Shown here: positions 33,070 to 44,739 of the stretch, one piece after another
Position numbering within the stretch: position 1 is the first letter of the stretch
How the letters are laid out: each line of letters opens with the position of its first letter
Origin: Portulaca oleracea
Lineage: Eukaryota; Streptophyta; Magnoliopsida; Caryophyllales; Portulacaceae
Length of the DNA stretch: 64,000 nt
Direction of reading: 5' to 3'
Assembly (NCBI GenBank): GCA_029582165.1
Contig: CM055870.1
Span: 19,880,832 to 19,944,831, forward strand
Program-made: the position numbers and the translations under genes
Notes under the pieces: generated by a model
What the model was told of the DNA's origin: nothing
What the model saw: only the letters and a program-made list of their open reading frames with translations
The model's database searches: none

Positions 33070-33344
33070 AAATTTTATTATTATCTTTTCATTGGAAATA
33101 GCACATAAAGTTAGATTATATTGTGTTTTCGTATATGAGCTAATAATAGTTCTACACAAAGGAGACTACATGTGAAGGGAGTTTTGCTGAATTGGAATTG
33201 TCGCCCAAATCTTGGAATTGCCACACAAAGGGACACTCGTTCCAGCTCCATAATTATCATTTTCCTCCATGACCCACTTCTGAATCCTGAATATTAATCA
33301 TGAATATTGACTTGAAAAAAAATCTCACAAAGAGAAATAAATGA
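33070..33344. other. No gene seen
   Basis: Spacer between the retroposed insertion and the FAR1-like pseudogene. Confidence 0.5.
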
Positions 33345-35860
33345 ATCTTTTATAGGTCAAACATTCAATAATGAAGAAGAAGCCCAAATGTTCTACAAAA
33401 TTATGGGCAAAACTACGATTTTTCAGTTTGCAAAGACCGATTCGAGAAAAAAGACAACAAGGTAGTGAGGATTGATTTTGCTTGCCATCAAGGGAGGAAG
33501 AAACCAATCAAAATACTTGACCCATCCAATGGTTGACGAAATAGAGAATCGTCCAGATGTGAGCGCAATGCTCATATGCATATCACTTTCAAGAGGTCTT
33601 TTGAAATATTTTCTTAAGAATGACTTGCAACAAGGTTCATCAAAGAGTGCAACCATGATCTTACGCTCGAAGAATCTCGCTTACTTCCATCTAATAGAAG
33701 CATCACACCTGAAGAAAGAGAAGGAAAAAAAATTGTTTTAGAAGGAAGTTGGACTTTCAGTTAGACAAATCATCCGAGTATGGAGCTTAAATCAAATGTT
33801 GAACATGACAAACTTCCATTAATTGAAAAGGATATCCGAAATCTTTTTACTAAAGTGAAGAAAATGATCGGCCCAGATGATGCAATGGCCTTGACTGAAG
33901 GTATGAAATTAGCAAAGGCGGAAAATAAAAAGTTTCAATATACCTACACCATGGATGAAGAAAGGAGACTCGAGCACTTGTTTTGGTGCCTTGCTCAAAT
34001 TTTTGATTGGTACAACAAATCTGGTTATGGATTCGTCTTTGACACTACTTACAAAGTTAATGCATATGATATGCCTTGTGCAATATTCGTTGAGATGGAC
34101 AACCATGGAACCATGGTTGTATTTAGATGTGCACTTTTATGCAATTAAACCACATCTACTTTTAAGTTGCTTATGAAGGTACTCATTTTGTCATTTGATA
34201 TAACTTGAATGTTCTTTTGATATTATTTGCACCACAAGTTCACTGGAAAAAATAATAAATGATTTGTAATGATTTAGATTATTAACTTTAGTCTATAATC
34301 ATCTTTGATATAACTAGAATGAAACCAAGGTTTTGCAAAGTTCGTAGTTGCCTTAGATAAACTTTAGTTTGATACATAATATAGGCTCTGATATGAAACT
34401 TATTTGCAATGATTTAGACTATTACTTAAAGTTGTCTAGCAGTGGTTTTGATAGAGGATTTTATTTAGATTGTCAAAGGGTTTAGAATACATCAATGTCT
34501 GGATTTTTTGTAATGAATTAGATTATTAAACAAATGATTTTGCGAGGCTTGTGAATGGAGATTTTTATTTAACACTATGTTATAACCCAAATGCAGACTT
34601 TCATTGAAATAATGAGAACCTTCTAAGACAATTATGACATATCAAAACTCGTGGGTGTCTAAAGCAATTGCAGTTGAAATGTCAACTACAAAACATAGTT
34701 TTTGTATATGGCATATTACATCAAAGTTTAGTGCTTGGTTCATAGGTCTTCTTCGCAATAAGTACAAAAAAAAAAACGGTTTGTTGATTTTATACGTTAT
34801 AGGATAGATTGTCTAGAAGAATTTGAGTATAATTGCCATTCAACCATTCAAAAGTATGATTTGCAAACAATAAGCATGTTACAAGTTTATATGAAATTAG
34901 ATACTTTCGGGCACCAGCTTTTCTTCGTGATCCTTTTTTTGGAGGGATGACAACAATAGGCAGGTCAGAAAGTACACATGCATTACTCAATAGGTTTATT
35001 TCTTCTCACACTAGTTTGACAAATTTTGTTAAATAGGTTTGTACCATTTCTTTCTTTCACATTATAAGTATTCTTGTTTAATTTTTCCTAAAAGATCAAG
35101 TTTGAATCACTCATATAAATTCTTCTTTAATATTTTCATATTGGTATTGCAATTAAAGATATCAAGAATAAACGTACACAAACATCACTTCCACAAATAG
35201 ACCTAGTTCTTTGAAAACAAGGTCCCCACTTGAAGAACAAGTTTCTCAAATGTTCACACCATTTGCTTTTAAAACGTTCCAAGAAGAACTTGAACGAGCA
35301 TGCGAATATTCATTTGTCTATGCTGAAGGAAATGAATTTGTCATAATGCACTACAATATAGTAGAATTCGTAAGGTCTTCTAGGATGGAAACAATGCATT
35401 ATGTGGTTGCAAGAACATTGAATTTTGGGGCTTAATTTGTTGTTTATATATTATGAGTGCTCATTAAGAAGTATTGTTTCTAGATCCCAACATGTTATCT
35501 ACCTTATAGTTGGCATTCAAATGTGCTAGAAAGTAGTGGTGAATCATAAGAATTTTTAGGGGGAAGCAGTTCGAGAAGAAGAGTCTACTGAAATTAATGA
35601 GGAAGATGTGAGAGGTCAAAATAACATTTTATGCCCACCAATTTTTTTAATTTTTTTATTTTTAAAAAGGCATCCATAGAAGGAATGTTTCAAAGGTGGA
35701 AAGAACTTGGCTAGCAAACAAACTAAAAAATACTTAATATGCAAACAACCTAGTCATACTAAGCCAAAATGTCCCAACAAAGAGAATGCATACATTTTTC
35801 AGAAGAGGCAGAAGGTTTCAACAAGCCATATAGGTCTAAATCCTATCTTTTGTTTGAAGG
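33345..35860 (+). pseudogene. FAR1/FHY3-family (MULE transposase-derived) pseudogene
   Basis: The family comprises plant transcription factors domesticated from Mutator-like transposases, as well as the transposases themselves. Visible in order: NNEEEAQMFYKIMGK (about 33370, FAR1 DNA-binding domain start), LLAIKGGRNQ and a decayed remainder of that domain, EKDIRNLFTKVKKMIGPDDA, NKKFQYTYTMDEERRLEHLFW and VFDTTYKVNAYDMPCAIF (33820-34080, start of the MULE transposase core with the first catalytic Asp), MTTIGRSESTHA (about 34945), SPLEEQVSQMFTPFAFKTFQEE (35225-35290), and a final CxxC-x-H-x-C-like knuckle CKQPSHTKPKC (about 35740). Frameshifts and stops occur between blocks, and 34150-34590 is non-coding, perhaps an intron or decay. 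Whether it was a host gene or a transposase cannot be decided here. Confidence 0.8.
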
Positions 35861-37625
35861 AATAAGTTGTAGCTAGGGACTACTTTATATTGCTTTCAAA
35901 AATCTACTTTGAGATTATCATTTACTTTTTGGGTTTTTTTTAACAAGTCAATCATGTTTTTATGATTAAAGAAGCACCATTTGTTTTGAGTTCCAACAGA
36001 GTACTTCCTGTCTATTTTTTCAACAAGAGTATATTTTATGTTTGTGAATCAGCTAGACTATACTATACTAAGCTTATTTAAGGTGTTATACTTCTCAAAA
36101 TCTTTTATTTAATTTCCAACCCAACCAAACCCCCAGAATCCCCATTCTAGAATCCTCAAAATCTCTATTCCCAATAATTACAGATTTATGATCCTTACCC
36201 ATTGTACAAATAGACATTAGACTAAACTGTGAACACAATTAGGAGTATGCTAGCAAATTTCCATCATTAAAATAAGAAGAATTAAGTTGATGAATACAAT
36301 AAATAACCAACAATCAACAATCAAATGTTGCTAGGGGAGAAAGATTTGCAAACATACCCGAACTCCAGAAGCTATCATTAGGCTTTATAGTCCTCAAGAG
36401 CTCACCTTGCAATGGCATGTAAAAATTATATAATACAAGTGTTGCAGTAAACAAACATGAGCATAGAAATGCAAGGCTTAAAATCCTCAAGTTAAAAGAC
36501 TAAACTACTTACATAGATGAGATGAGGTTGACCATTGATTTCAAATTTCAGATGGTTCTTCTTTAAGTGACACACAATCAAAATTCACTTTGTTTAGTCT
36601 GGTCGAATTATGGTCAGAATAACCAAGGTTCATCATGGTCTTTGTGTTTGTTATTGTTGAATATGCCATCATGACAATCGATCATATATAACCAAACACC
36701 ATAGTTTGCTTAGTATAGCAGTAAATGGGGCAGAGCAACATGTATGAAATGATTGTCAAAATAGAAAATCAGATATAGAGACATATGATTAAGATTCTAG
36801 GAAACAAAAATTACAATAATAATGTGTAAAATATAGATACAAACATGGGTACCATAACAAAGACCAAATTGAGGGCTTCAAATAATTAATCATTTGGATA
36901 GACATCATTAACAAGGATCAATCAAAATAATTAAACCAGTTAATCGATCTAGAAACTTCGAGAAAAATAATCAATAATGGCAAGTGTAGATTGCTAGGTA
37001 TAACAAAAAATATTGTCAAGATTGATCAACCATGGCCGACGTCAAGAATTGACCAGGGCCATTCCAGAATCTTCGATCTAAATCTTCAATCTTGGTCTAT
37101 CAATTGCCGGTGAGATGCAAACCAGGTCCGCTAGCAATGTCGACGGTGTCGATAAGGGATTAAGGGGTCACTGGAAGTATGAGCGGTCGCGGAGATCGGT
37201 TGGCAATGATGACAGTAAATGACATATAATTTTGGGATATGCATTAGTCAATTGGATGGACAAAAATTTGGAAACTTTAGATGGGGAGTGGCTGAGAAGC
37301 CATGAATAATTGTGAAACATGCTTGAAATTAATAGGAACAATATTGAAAATGAAGAAGAAGAGCTTTAAAAGGGTAGAAATTGTCGAACATTGAAATGAA
37401 CACCAAATGAATGGGAATATAGTCCTTGAACCACATATCAGCATTTGGAAATAAAAATGAAGCATGATCTGCTAATTATTTACAGATTTAATACATCTGT
37501 TCTTTTATCAAATTAATGTTAATTAGGATGTAGGAGTTACGCATATTTTTTTTAAATGTTTTATGGAAAAGAATTGGGTAGATTGGATTAGATAATAAGT
37601 TTATTTTATTGAATAGAATTGGGAA
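35861..37625. other. Intergenic DNA, no gene seen
   Basis: Mostly AT-rich. The section 37020-37210 is noticeably richer in G and C but has no long open frame or recognisable motif. It might be a short captured exon. Confidence 0.45.
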
Positions 37626-37631
37626 ATACTA

Positions 37632-37786
37632 AACCAACAGACGTTCCAATATGCATGGTACGGGGAACACTAACGCCTAAAGAAGAGCCCACTCCAACCC
37701 ACAAATAGCTCCCCACAGGATTCAAACCATGGAAGGGAGGGAAAAGAGACGGAGTCCTTGCCACTAAGGCAAGGGCTTATTGGCAT
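37632..37786 (-). mobile_element. tRNA-derived SINE, copy B
   Basis: On the minus strand the A box TTGCCTTAGTGG (complement of 37761-37772) and B box GGTTTGAATCC (complement of 37718-37728) are 33 bp apart. The body continues GTGGGTTGGAGTGGGC and ends near GGTTTAGTATT. It shares the head and tail with copy C. Confidence 0.75.
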
Positions 37787-38000
37787 GAACAATGAGATAA
37801 TTACTGCATAATTAATCACCTTTTTTCGATTATTTCAAAGCATAAAAGACTAAAGAGTTTGCAATACGAAGCAAATGAAGATTTGGCAAAACAGCTACGC
37901 AACAATACAAAAAAAAAAAAATCCTCCTAAAATGGAAAAAATGCTAAGATCAGATTAGAGTTACTCTCAAAATATTAGTTTGACAAAAAAAGTATTGCAC

Positions 38001-38172
38001 TATGCCAATCAACCCTTACCTTAGTGGCAAGGACTTTATCTTCCTTCCCTCTTTTTTCCGGGTTTAAATCTTGGAAAAAGTTGTTTGTGGGTGGGAGTGG
38101 GCCCCTCTTTGAGCATTGACATTCCTCGTACCCCGTATATATGTTGTAGCACCTATTAGGTTAGTACTCCTA
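38001..38172 (+). mobile_element. tRNA-derived SINE, copy C
   Basis: The A box TTACCTTAGTGG (38016-38027) and B box GGGTTTAAATC (38060-38070) match copy B in spacing and flanking sequence. The head ATGCCAATCAACCC matches ATGCCAATAAGCCC in copy B. Copies B and C face each other head to head across about 215 bp. Confidence 0.75.
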
Positions 38173-38338
38173 GGGTGAACAGTTCTGAAATCGGGACCTA
38201 AAACCTAACCGATACCTAGCAACGAGTATTGACATTCCCCATACCCCGTATGTTGTAGTACCTATTTGGTTAGTACTCCTAGGGTGAGCGGTTCTGAAAC
38301 CGGAACCTGAAACCTAACCGAAACCTATCAACGAGTAA
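38114..38338 (+). repeat. 113-bp tandem duplication spanning SINE tail and hAT-like end
   Basis: 38114-38226 and 38227-38338 are two copies beginning ATTGACATTCC and ending AACGAG. Each joins the 3' part of SINE copy C to a TAGGGTGA terminus. Confidence 0.85.
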
Positions 38339-38852
38339 GGGTAAGGTTCTTTATATTCATGAACCTACCTTAATGGCTAAGGGTAAGGCTTTTATAATGC
38401 TAACCTGAACCGGACCCTAGAGCCTGTCAGACCGGTTCAAGTTCCAAGTACTTGAAAGTTGAAACCAAAAATCGAGAGCCAACATATAAATAGAACGTGG
38501 AACCTAATTTTAATACAAATAAATAAATAGAATTATTAAAAAATATATATTTATTCATAAGCCAGTTGCAATTTTTCAATTTTCAATGTTTCATTGTCAG
38601 CGCTAAAATTAAGTATGGTACTGTAGTCATGATAATTGCACAGTGTGGTGTATTTGACACTTAAGTAGAAAAATAATCCTTTTTTTAAAAAAATTATATG
38701 TTAGCAAAAAAAAAAAATCATAGTTATCGGGTACCCTTGAATTGGAACCTGAACTACGAGTGAGACTATGGTTCCTAAAAGTTAGGAATCTATCTTAAGG
38801 GGTAAGGGTAAGGTTCCTAACTTCATAATATGGTCCTGGAATCGCTCCCTCA
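38280..38852. mobile_element. Possible hAT-like non-autonomous element
   Basis: The left end TAGGGTGAGCGGTTCTGAA and a decayed right end near CTGGAATCGCTCCCTCA are roughly complementary. The interior repeats GGAACC/GGTTCC-type words as in plant hAT MITEs. No 8-bp duplication was found. Confidence 0.4.
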
Positions 38853-39304
38853 GATGGGGGCCCGATAGGTTGGATTAATTACCAAATATATACAACACTA
38901 GGTAAGTTTTCAACAACAACCCATAATAGAGCTACCCATATCGAGAACAAAACAAAATTTCAAACTCTCAACAATCCTCAACTAACCAACCACTAATGTA
39001 CCACAATCAACTCAACTTGTCCCACTCAAAACACTCCAAACATGGCTTAAGGGTTGAAAAAAGTTTCTAGCAACGCTTGTAATAGAGGTTCCTCAAAAAA
39101 GAGAGTGATCAAAGGGTAAAAGAGGGGATGAAAGTGGAAAATCATGTATATACGGGTGATTATTTAGCCATATAGCTTTCAAATATAAAAATGAATGTCT
39201 CATTCATATTGTCAAAGTACAATGCAAAATGCGGTTTCAAAGATATGCAAAGCAAATTATAGAGGATGCAACAATGACAGAGTCCCACATGGAAACATAT
39301 GAGA
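38853..39304. other. No gene seen
   Basis: AT-rich spacer without recognised element ends. Confidence 0.5.
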
Positions 39305-39313
39305 GTAATAAAG

Positions 39314-39664
39314 CAAAAAATTACTCGGAGGTACCCCAATATTTGGAGAAACTATTTTTTGGTACCCCAACTTTTGAAAACTAATTTTGAGGTACCCTTA
39401 CTTTTTGGGTTAGTAATTATTTGGTGCTTTTCCGGCCATTAATTTTATTAAGTGACCGAAATACCCTCATTCTTCTTCTTCAAGGGTATTTGTTCAAGAA
39501 GGGAAGAACAAGGGCATTTTGGTCACTTAATAAAATTAATGGCCGGAAAAGCACCAAATAATTACTAACCCAAAAAGTAAGGGTACCTCAAAATTAGTTT
39601 TCAAAAGTTAGGGTACCCGAAAAACATTTTACCAAAAGTTAGGGTACCTCATAGTAGTTTTTTG
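39314..39664. mobile_element. Palindromic Mutator-like MITE
   Basis: The termini CAAAAAATTACTCGG and the complement of TAGTAGTTTTTTG pair. The arms (about 39314-39472 and 39500-39664) are complementary over most of their length, for example TTAGTAATTATTTGGTGC with its complement. A perfect 9-bp duplication, GTAATAAAG (39305-39313 and 39665-39673), flanks the element. The RNA would fold into a long hairpin. Confidence 0.92.
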
Positions 39665-39673
39665 GTAATAAAG

Positions 39674-40402
39674 TGATTAGTCTTTTATACCTAAATGGTC
39701 TTACTGATCAATGGTCAACATCCAATCCTAGTTTAAAAAAATGTTCACAAGCCAAACTCACACCAAAGTGTTTCCAAGGTAACCAATCATGTCTTTCAAA
39801 TTGAAAACCCTTAAATCATGAAGCTCTTACAACTCATTTCCAAACTTTTATTCATGAACGGACATATAAGATCAAATCAAGTCAAAGAAAAACCTATCTA
39901 GCTTAAATTACATCATAAGAGGAGTTGTTATTCACTAATCCTAAAGACTAACCTAATCTTTTTTTCATTTTTCAATTTTTTTTCTGATTTGTTTTTTTTT
40001 TCAATTTGTTTTTTTAAAACATAAAACTAAATTAAATGAAATTATTTAGAATAAAATAAATTAAAGTACGAAAAAGAAGAAATAAAAACTAAAGATGCAA
40101 CTAGATGAATGCAAATATTTACAAATGCTCAAATTTAGGAAAATAAAAGCTAAGACTAGAAACAAAAAATAAAACCACACCATCTACAAACATCCATCAT
40201 ATGCAACCTACATAAAGAGGACACAAACTCATCATCATTTTTCTTTTCAATACCCCCCTCCCCCCAAAACAGATGTTTGGACAATGCATTGTCCTCATGC
40301 AAAACAAAACACAAATATGCACAAAGGGGTCAACAGAAGAGCCATGGTGGTGGAGGAGGATAAGGATGTGAAGGGAAAGAGAGATGCCAATCATGCCTAA
40401 CA
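39674..40402. other. No gene seen
   Basis: AT-rich spacer with T and A homopolymer runs near 39960-40020. The minus-strand open frame at 40197-40403 has no motif. Confidence 0.5.
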
Positions 40403-40410
40403 TTCATCAT

Positions 40411-40714
40411 TAGGGATGTTCATCGATCCTGGACTGGACCGAATTGGACTAGATCGAATGGACCGAGGACCGAACTAGAGGACTAAGCTCGACCGAGGAC
40501 TGGACCGAAAAAAGTTCGGTCCGAGACTAGACTATACATAAGGAAACCCTATAATTTTAGTAACTTCAGTCCTTCAGTTCGGTCCATAGACAAGACCGAA
40601 GACCGAACATCAAATTTTTTTGGACCGAGGACTGGACCGAACTTCCCTCGGTCCAGTCCAATCCAGTCCGGTCCAGTCCCTTTTTCGGTCTAGACTGGAC
40701 TATGAACAGCTCTA
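40411..40714. mobile_element. hAT MITE
   Basis: The element begins TAGGGATGTTCATCGATCC; the complement of its end reads TAGAGCTGTTCATAGTCC. Perfect 8-bp TTCATCAT duplications (40403-40410 and 40715-40722) flank it. The 304-bp body is filled with GGACCGA/TCGGTCC words, typical subterminal repeats of hAT elements. Confidence 0.93.
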
Positions 40715-40722
40715 TTCATCAT

Positions 40723-41670
40723 ATAAAGTGTGCATGGTCAGTAGAATGTTTGACTTGGATTTGTGTTGGGCATCTAACATCTCAAATATCTGAGTTTGAT
40801 TTGACAAAAATTTGGTTCGCGGTGGATCAGAGATATTGAAACTCGAACTTACAAAATTCTCACAAAGAGGTATGGTCGGCGCAGAGAGAATCAAAAATTT
40901 CTTGAAAGTTAAACGCATGACCATCATCACCACCACCATGACCATCATGGACCATTTGGGCTTGGTGGAGCAAATGGGATGTCATCCCCGAGCCCAATGA
41001 GGAAGAGGATGTTGGATTCGTGACTGATTGATAAAAATGCATGAGAGAATTTTACCTGGATAAAATTAGGATAAACCCAATAAATCTTATCTTGTCTCCT
41101 TCTACACATTTTCATAGATTTTATGGTTTTGGCATCCAATCTTCTGACCCAACAACTTTATCATTCTCATGATGTACGAGGTTCCAACCTAAAATTCTAG
41201 CAATTATGATCACTAAACCCCCTACAACTATGGCCCCAATAGGTTGAGAAAGAACATGATACAGATGGGAAGTTAGGAAAGCAGTGGGGGTTCATATTCA
41301 CGACATTGTTATACACACACCAAAAAACATATAATTAAGCTAGTTTATAACATTGATTTTCTCGCCCCTACCCCTACCAAAATCCCACAAGCAAGAATCT
41401 ATTGTGTACACTGAAAAATTGGGGTACATATATGAGTACACTTTGATTTGCGAGGGTCATAAATCATCCCTAGTGTTTAGGAACTCCAAAAAACATTAGG
41501 GTTCCATATGTTTATGTCAGGGATGTTTCTCTGATCTTATCAAAATCAAGGAATCCAAGGATTATAGGGAGTGAAAATACCCTAGAAAACTCAACCAAAT
41601 TATACTCATGCTTATCCCCATTCTGCCAAAATAATTCTCCCATCAGCTTTAGACAAATACACTTTAAGGG
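40723..41670. other. No gene seen
   Basis: Intergenic sequence up to the Athila-like LTR. The short open frames near 40712-41139 overlap on both strands and show no motif; the CCATCATCACC run (about 40920-40950) is a simple repeat. Confidence 0.5.
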
Positions 41671-42852
41671 TGTTGTTCGGTCTCGTTTGGAGTCGAATTT
41701 TATATCTTTTATAGGGAGTCTTGCTTGTTTTAGCCCCGTTATTATATGTAGATATGATGTTTTTTAGTTTTGTAGGTTAATAATATGTTAGAGACAAAAC
41801 CCGAGCGGAAAGGGAAAAACCAGGCGGAAACTTCACAAAGTTTGCATGTCAGCAGCAGAAGTACAAAACAGCCGAGTGTCACACCCGAGTCAACTATGGT
41901 CGCGTCACATTGGCTCGCGCCTGAGACCGGCCCCTGTGATGTCAAGAAAACTGTCGAAGCAAAGAAGTCTAGCAAGTTGTCGCGCCCACGACGATATCTG
42001 TCACGCCCATGACAAGCTCCTGTACGATCGAGAAAGTAGCCGAAGCCAGGAACTCAGCGGTGGACACAGGGCTGTCACGCCCACGAGTGAGACGTCGCGC
42101 CCGCGACGTTCTGCTTTTCTGCGCTATTTTTTTGGGTGAAACGTAGAGTTTTGTGTAACTGAATGGCTTTGTATATATACTCTGAGCAGCGGATTTTGCT
42201 AAGAATTAGGTTTTCTATTAGTTTTCATCTACTTTTTAGCATTTGCTTATCTTTTACTTACAATTTTAAGTTGCTTGTTCTCCAAGTTCTCAAGTTTTTT
42301 ATTGTAATCAACATCTATTGAAGTTTAATTTCAGAAATTCTTCTTTCATTCTCTTGTTTTCTTTTGATTCCATTTGAGATTGTTTATGCTAGCTTTCTAG
42401 AATAACTACAAAGACAATTCATTTTACTGAAAAGGGGGATTAAGGATAACAAATCCTACTTCAAAGTGAGGATTTGAGGGTTCTTAATAATCTAATTCAC
42501 ACCTTCTTACTTGTTCGAGAGAAGTTTCAAAATGAAGATAAAAGATGGAGGTTTTTGTGATAGTTTTACTTGTTAGTATGATAGTTTTACTTGTTATTGA
42601 TTGCTATTAATTGCTTCCTTGTTAGTGTGATAGTTTTACTTGTTATTGATTGCTATTGGTTAGTTTTTGTGATAGTTTCTTGATTGTTATTGTCTTAGTT
42701 TCATGATTAGGATAGATTTACTTGTTTTCATTACATAGTTTACTGTTTTCTGCACTTGGAAATCTTGGAAATCCATAACCTAAACAAGCCTAAACACTCA
42801 TCCTTGTGATTTGACAACCCTTACCAAAAACCACAAAAACAACAACCGAACA
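41671..42852 (+). repeat. Athila-like 5' LTR
   Basis: About 1.18 kb from TGTTGTTCGG to CCGAACA. GTATATATAC (42171-42180) is a candidate TATA box. A short tandem repeat of GATAGTTTTACTTGTTATTG lies at about 42557-42660. The exact start is inferred from the TG and could be 41674. Confidence 0.65.
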
Positions 42853-42936
42853 ATGGCGCCGTTGCCGGGGATGGCGTTATTTGGTAGTTTAGGTGCTTGG
42901 TTTGTTTGTGAATAGTTTTGTGAATAGTTTATTGCT

Positions 42937-43676
42937 TTGATAGATTATTGCTTAAGTCTAAAACAACTAAAAATTGAAAAAATAGAGAAACCAACAAAAA
43001 GAGAAAAAGCGCAACAATCTGTAGGATGGGTTCGTGATCCGGATACCAATAGACTGGTTAGAAGAGAGATACTCTTAGTTAACCCACCTAGGATGGCTGG
43101 AGGAGACGAACATGGGGTGACCCTCAATGAACAGTTGTACCCTACCTATGACCCACCACCATCGTGCTTTGTTTTGTCGATTTTACCTCTACGAGTGACC
43201 TTCGATCCAAGACAGTATCGTACCCAGAACCTTCCATTGTTTATGGGGACTAGGTTAGCTTTGATATGGACCGCTGAATATAAGGAGTACCTTAGCATGG
43301 TTACCCCACTGGGAGTTCCTTTGGACTATGTGTTGTTGAAATACTTTCCTTTTACCTTAAGGGACGCCGTTAAGCGGTGGATGTACAGCATCAAGCCCAG
43401 ATCCATAGACTCTTGGGATAGTTTCCTTAAGGGGTTCATGAAGAGATAATTCTCGAATTCATTAGCTGTCCAACTTAGGAATTCAATTCCGATGTTTAAA
43501 CAAGATAAGGGAGAGCCTTACTGGAAAGCCTTTGAGCGTTTCAAGAACTTGTTGTCCCAGTTTCCCCACCATGGGTTTGACTTGGTTAGATTATGTCAAA
43601 TTGTTTATAAGGGAGTTGACCAAGAGACCAAAGTTACCATAGAGTCAATGTGTCAAGGGAGGTTTTGGCCTTCATC
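42937..43676 (+). pseudogene. Athila-like Gag, N-terminal part
   Basis: A frame from 42937 reads GWVRDPDTNRLVRRE, then PLGVPLDYVLLKYFPFTLRD, AVKRWMYSIKPRSIDSWDSF and LKGFMKR followed by a stop. After the stop it continues as IPMFKQDKGEPYWKAFERFK and FPHHGFDLVRLCQIVYKGVD (43492-43680). These are the conserved blocks of Athila Gag: F-x-L-R-D-x-A-x-x-W, the SW-x-x-F-L segment, then E-x-x-x-x-A-x-x-R-F-K and a CPHHG-like box. It has one in-frame stop and is then cut by the LTR insertion. Confidence 0.8.
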
Positions 43677-44739
43677 TTAGGGTTAGCTCTTAGGGTTAGG
43701 GTTTAATTTATGCAATTAGATTTAGGTTTATTTCCGTTTTGACCTAATGATTGTATTGTTCCTGTTAATCGTTTTTGCTCTTTAACGGTTGATATTTTGA
43801 TGTTTTGTTTTGTTTGGTATTGAAGTAATGTTCGAGTTTTTAGTGTAATTTTGGGTAGTTGTTGAACTTTGATATTGGTTTGGTGTTGATGATTCAAATT
43901 CGAGGTATTTGATTATAGTTATGTTGCTCAGTTGATTTCCCCTGTTTCGATCCCTTGTTTTCTTCCTTTTAGTTCCTCTGTTTTCGGTTGTTGATAGTAG
44001 TTATGAGTGTTTTCTTCTTTTCTTCTTTTTCTTTGTGTCGGTCAATTGGTTAATAACATTAGGTTTAGTTTTCTCTTGCCTTGTTTTAATCGAGTTATTT
44101 AGAGGAATCCTTAGGCTGTGTCAGTTTTAGGTATATTAGGGTTTTGTTTAGGGTTAAGGTTTATTTTTAAGACAGATTAGGATTAGGTATTAGGGTTAGT
44201 CTTATTGTTAGTATTCTTAGGGTTTGGTCTTGAGTTTTGTTTAGGGTTAGTGAGGTAATATTAGTATTAGTCACAAAAATCCAATCCAACTTTTAGTGAG
44301 GAGGAGGATTAAGAGTCACAAATCCTACTTCAAAGTGAGGATTTGAGGATTCTTAGTAATCCAATTCACAACTTTCTTGTTTGTTCGGGGGAAAGTTCGA
44401 GGTGAAGGATTCAAATGAAGATTAGTTCATCGAAGGTATAATTTCTTGTTTCCAATTTCAGTTTTCATTATTCGCTTTAATTGCTTTCGTAATTAGAAAT
44501 TTATTTTCTTGTTGATTAGATTTAGATCATCTTTTCATGCTTTCTTGATTGTTATTATGAATCCGTGTCTAGGTTGGTTTAATTGCTTTCTTAAATATTT
44601 ACTGCTTTTCGCATCTGAAAAACCCCAACGCAAACCAATTTTCCTCATCAAGCCTAACACCCATCCCTGTGGATCGACAACCTAACTTTAGAAAACCCAC
44701 AAAAATACCGCAATTGAACAATGGCGCAGTTGCTGGGGA
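43676..44739 (+). mobile_element. Second Athila-type LTR plus primer site inside gag
   Basis: The segment 44282-44720 is clearly related to 42425-42852 of the first LTR; both contain ACAAATCCTACTTCAAAGTG. It ends ...TTGAACA, followed by TGGCGCAGTTGCTGGGGA (44722-44739), a decayed tRNA-Asp primer site. The first half (43676-44280) is rich in TTAGGG-like words. The exact 5' boundary is uncertain. Confidence 0.6.

Noticed and set aside
40812..41139. Overlapping short open frames on both strands near a (CCATCA)n run
   Set aside because: They arise from simple sequence and overlap each other on opposite strands without conserved motifs.
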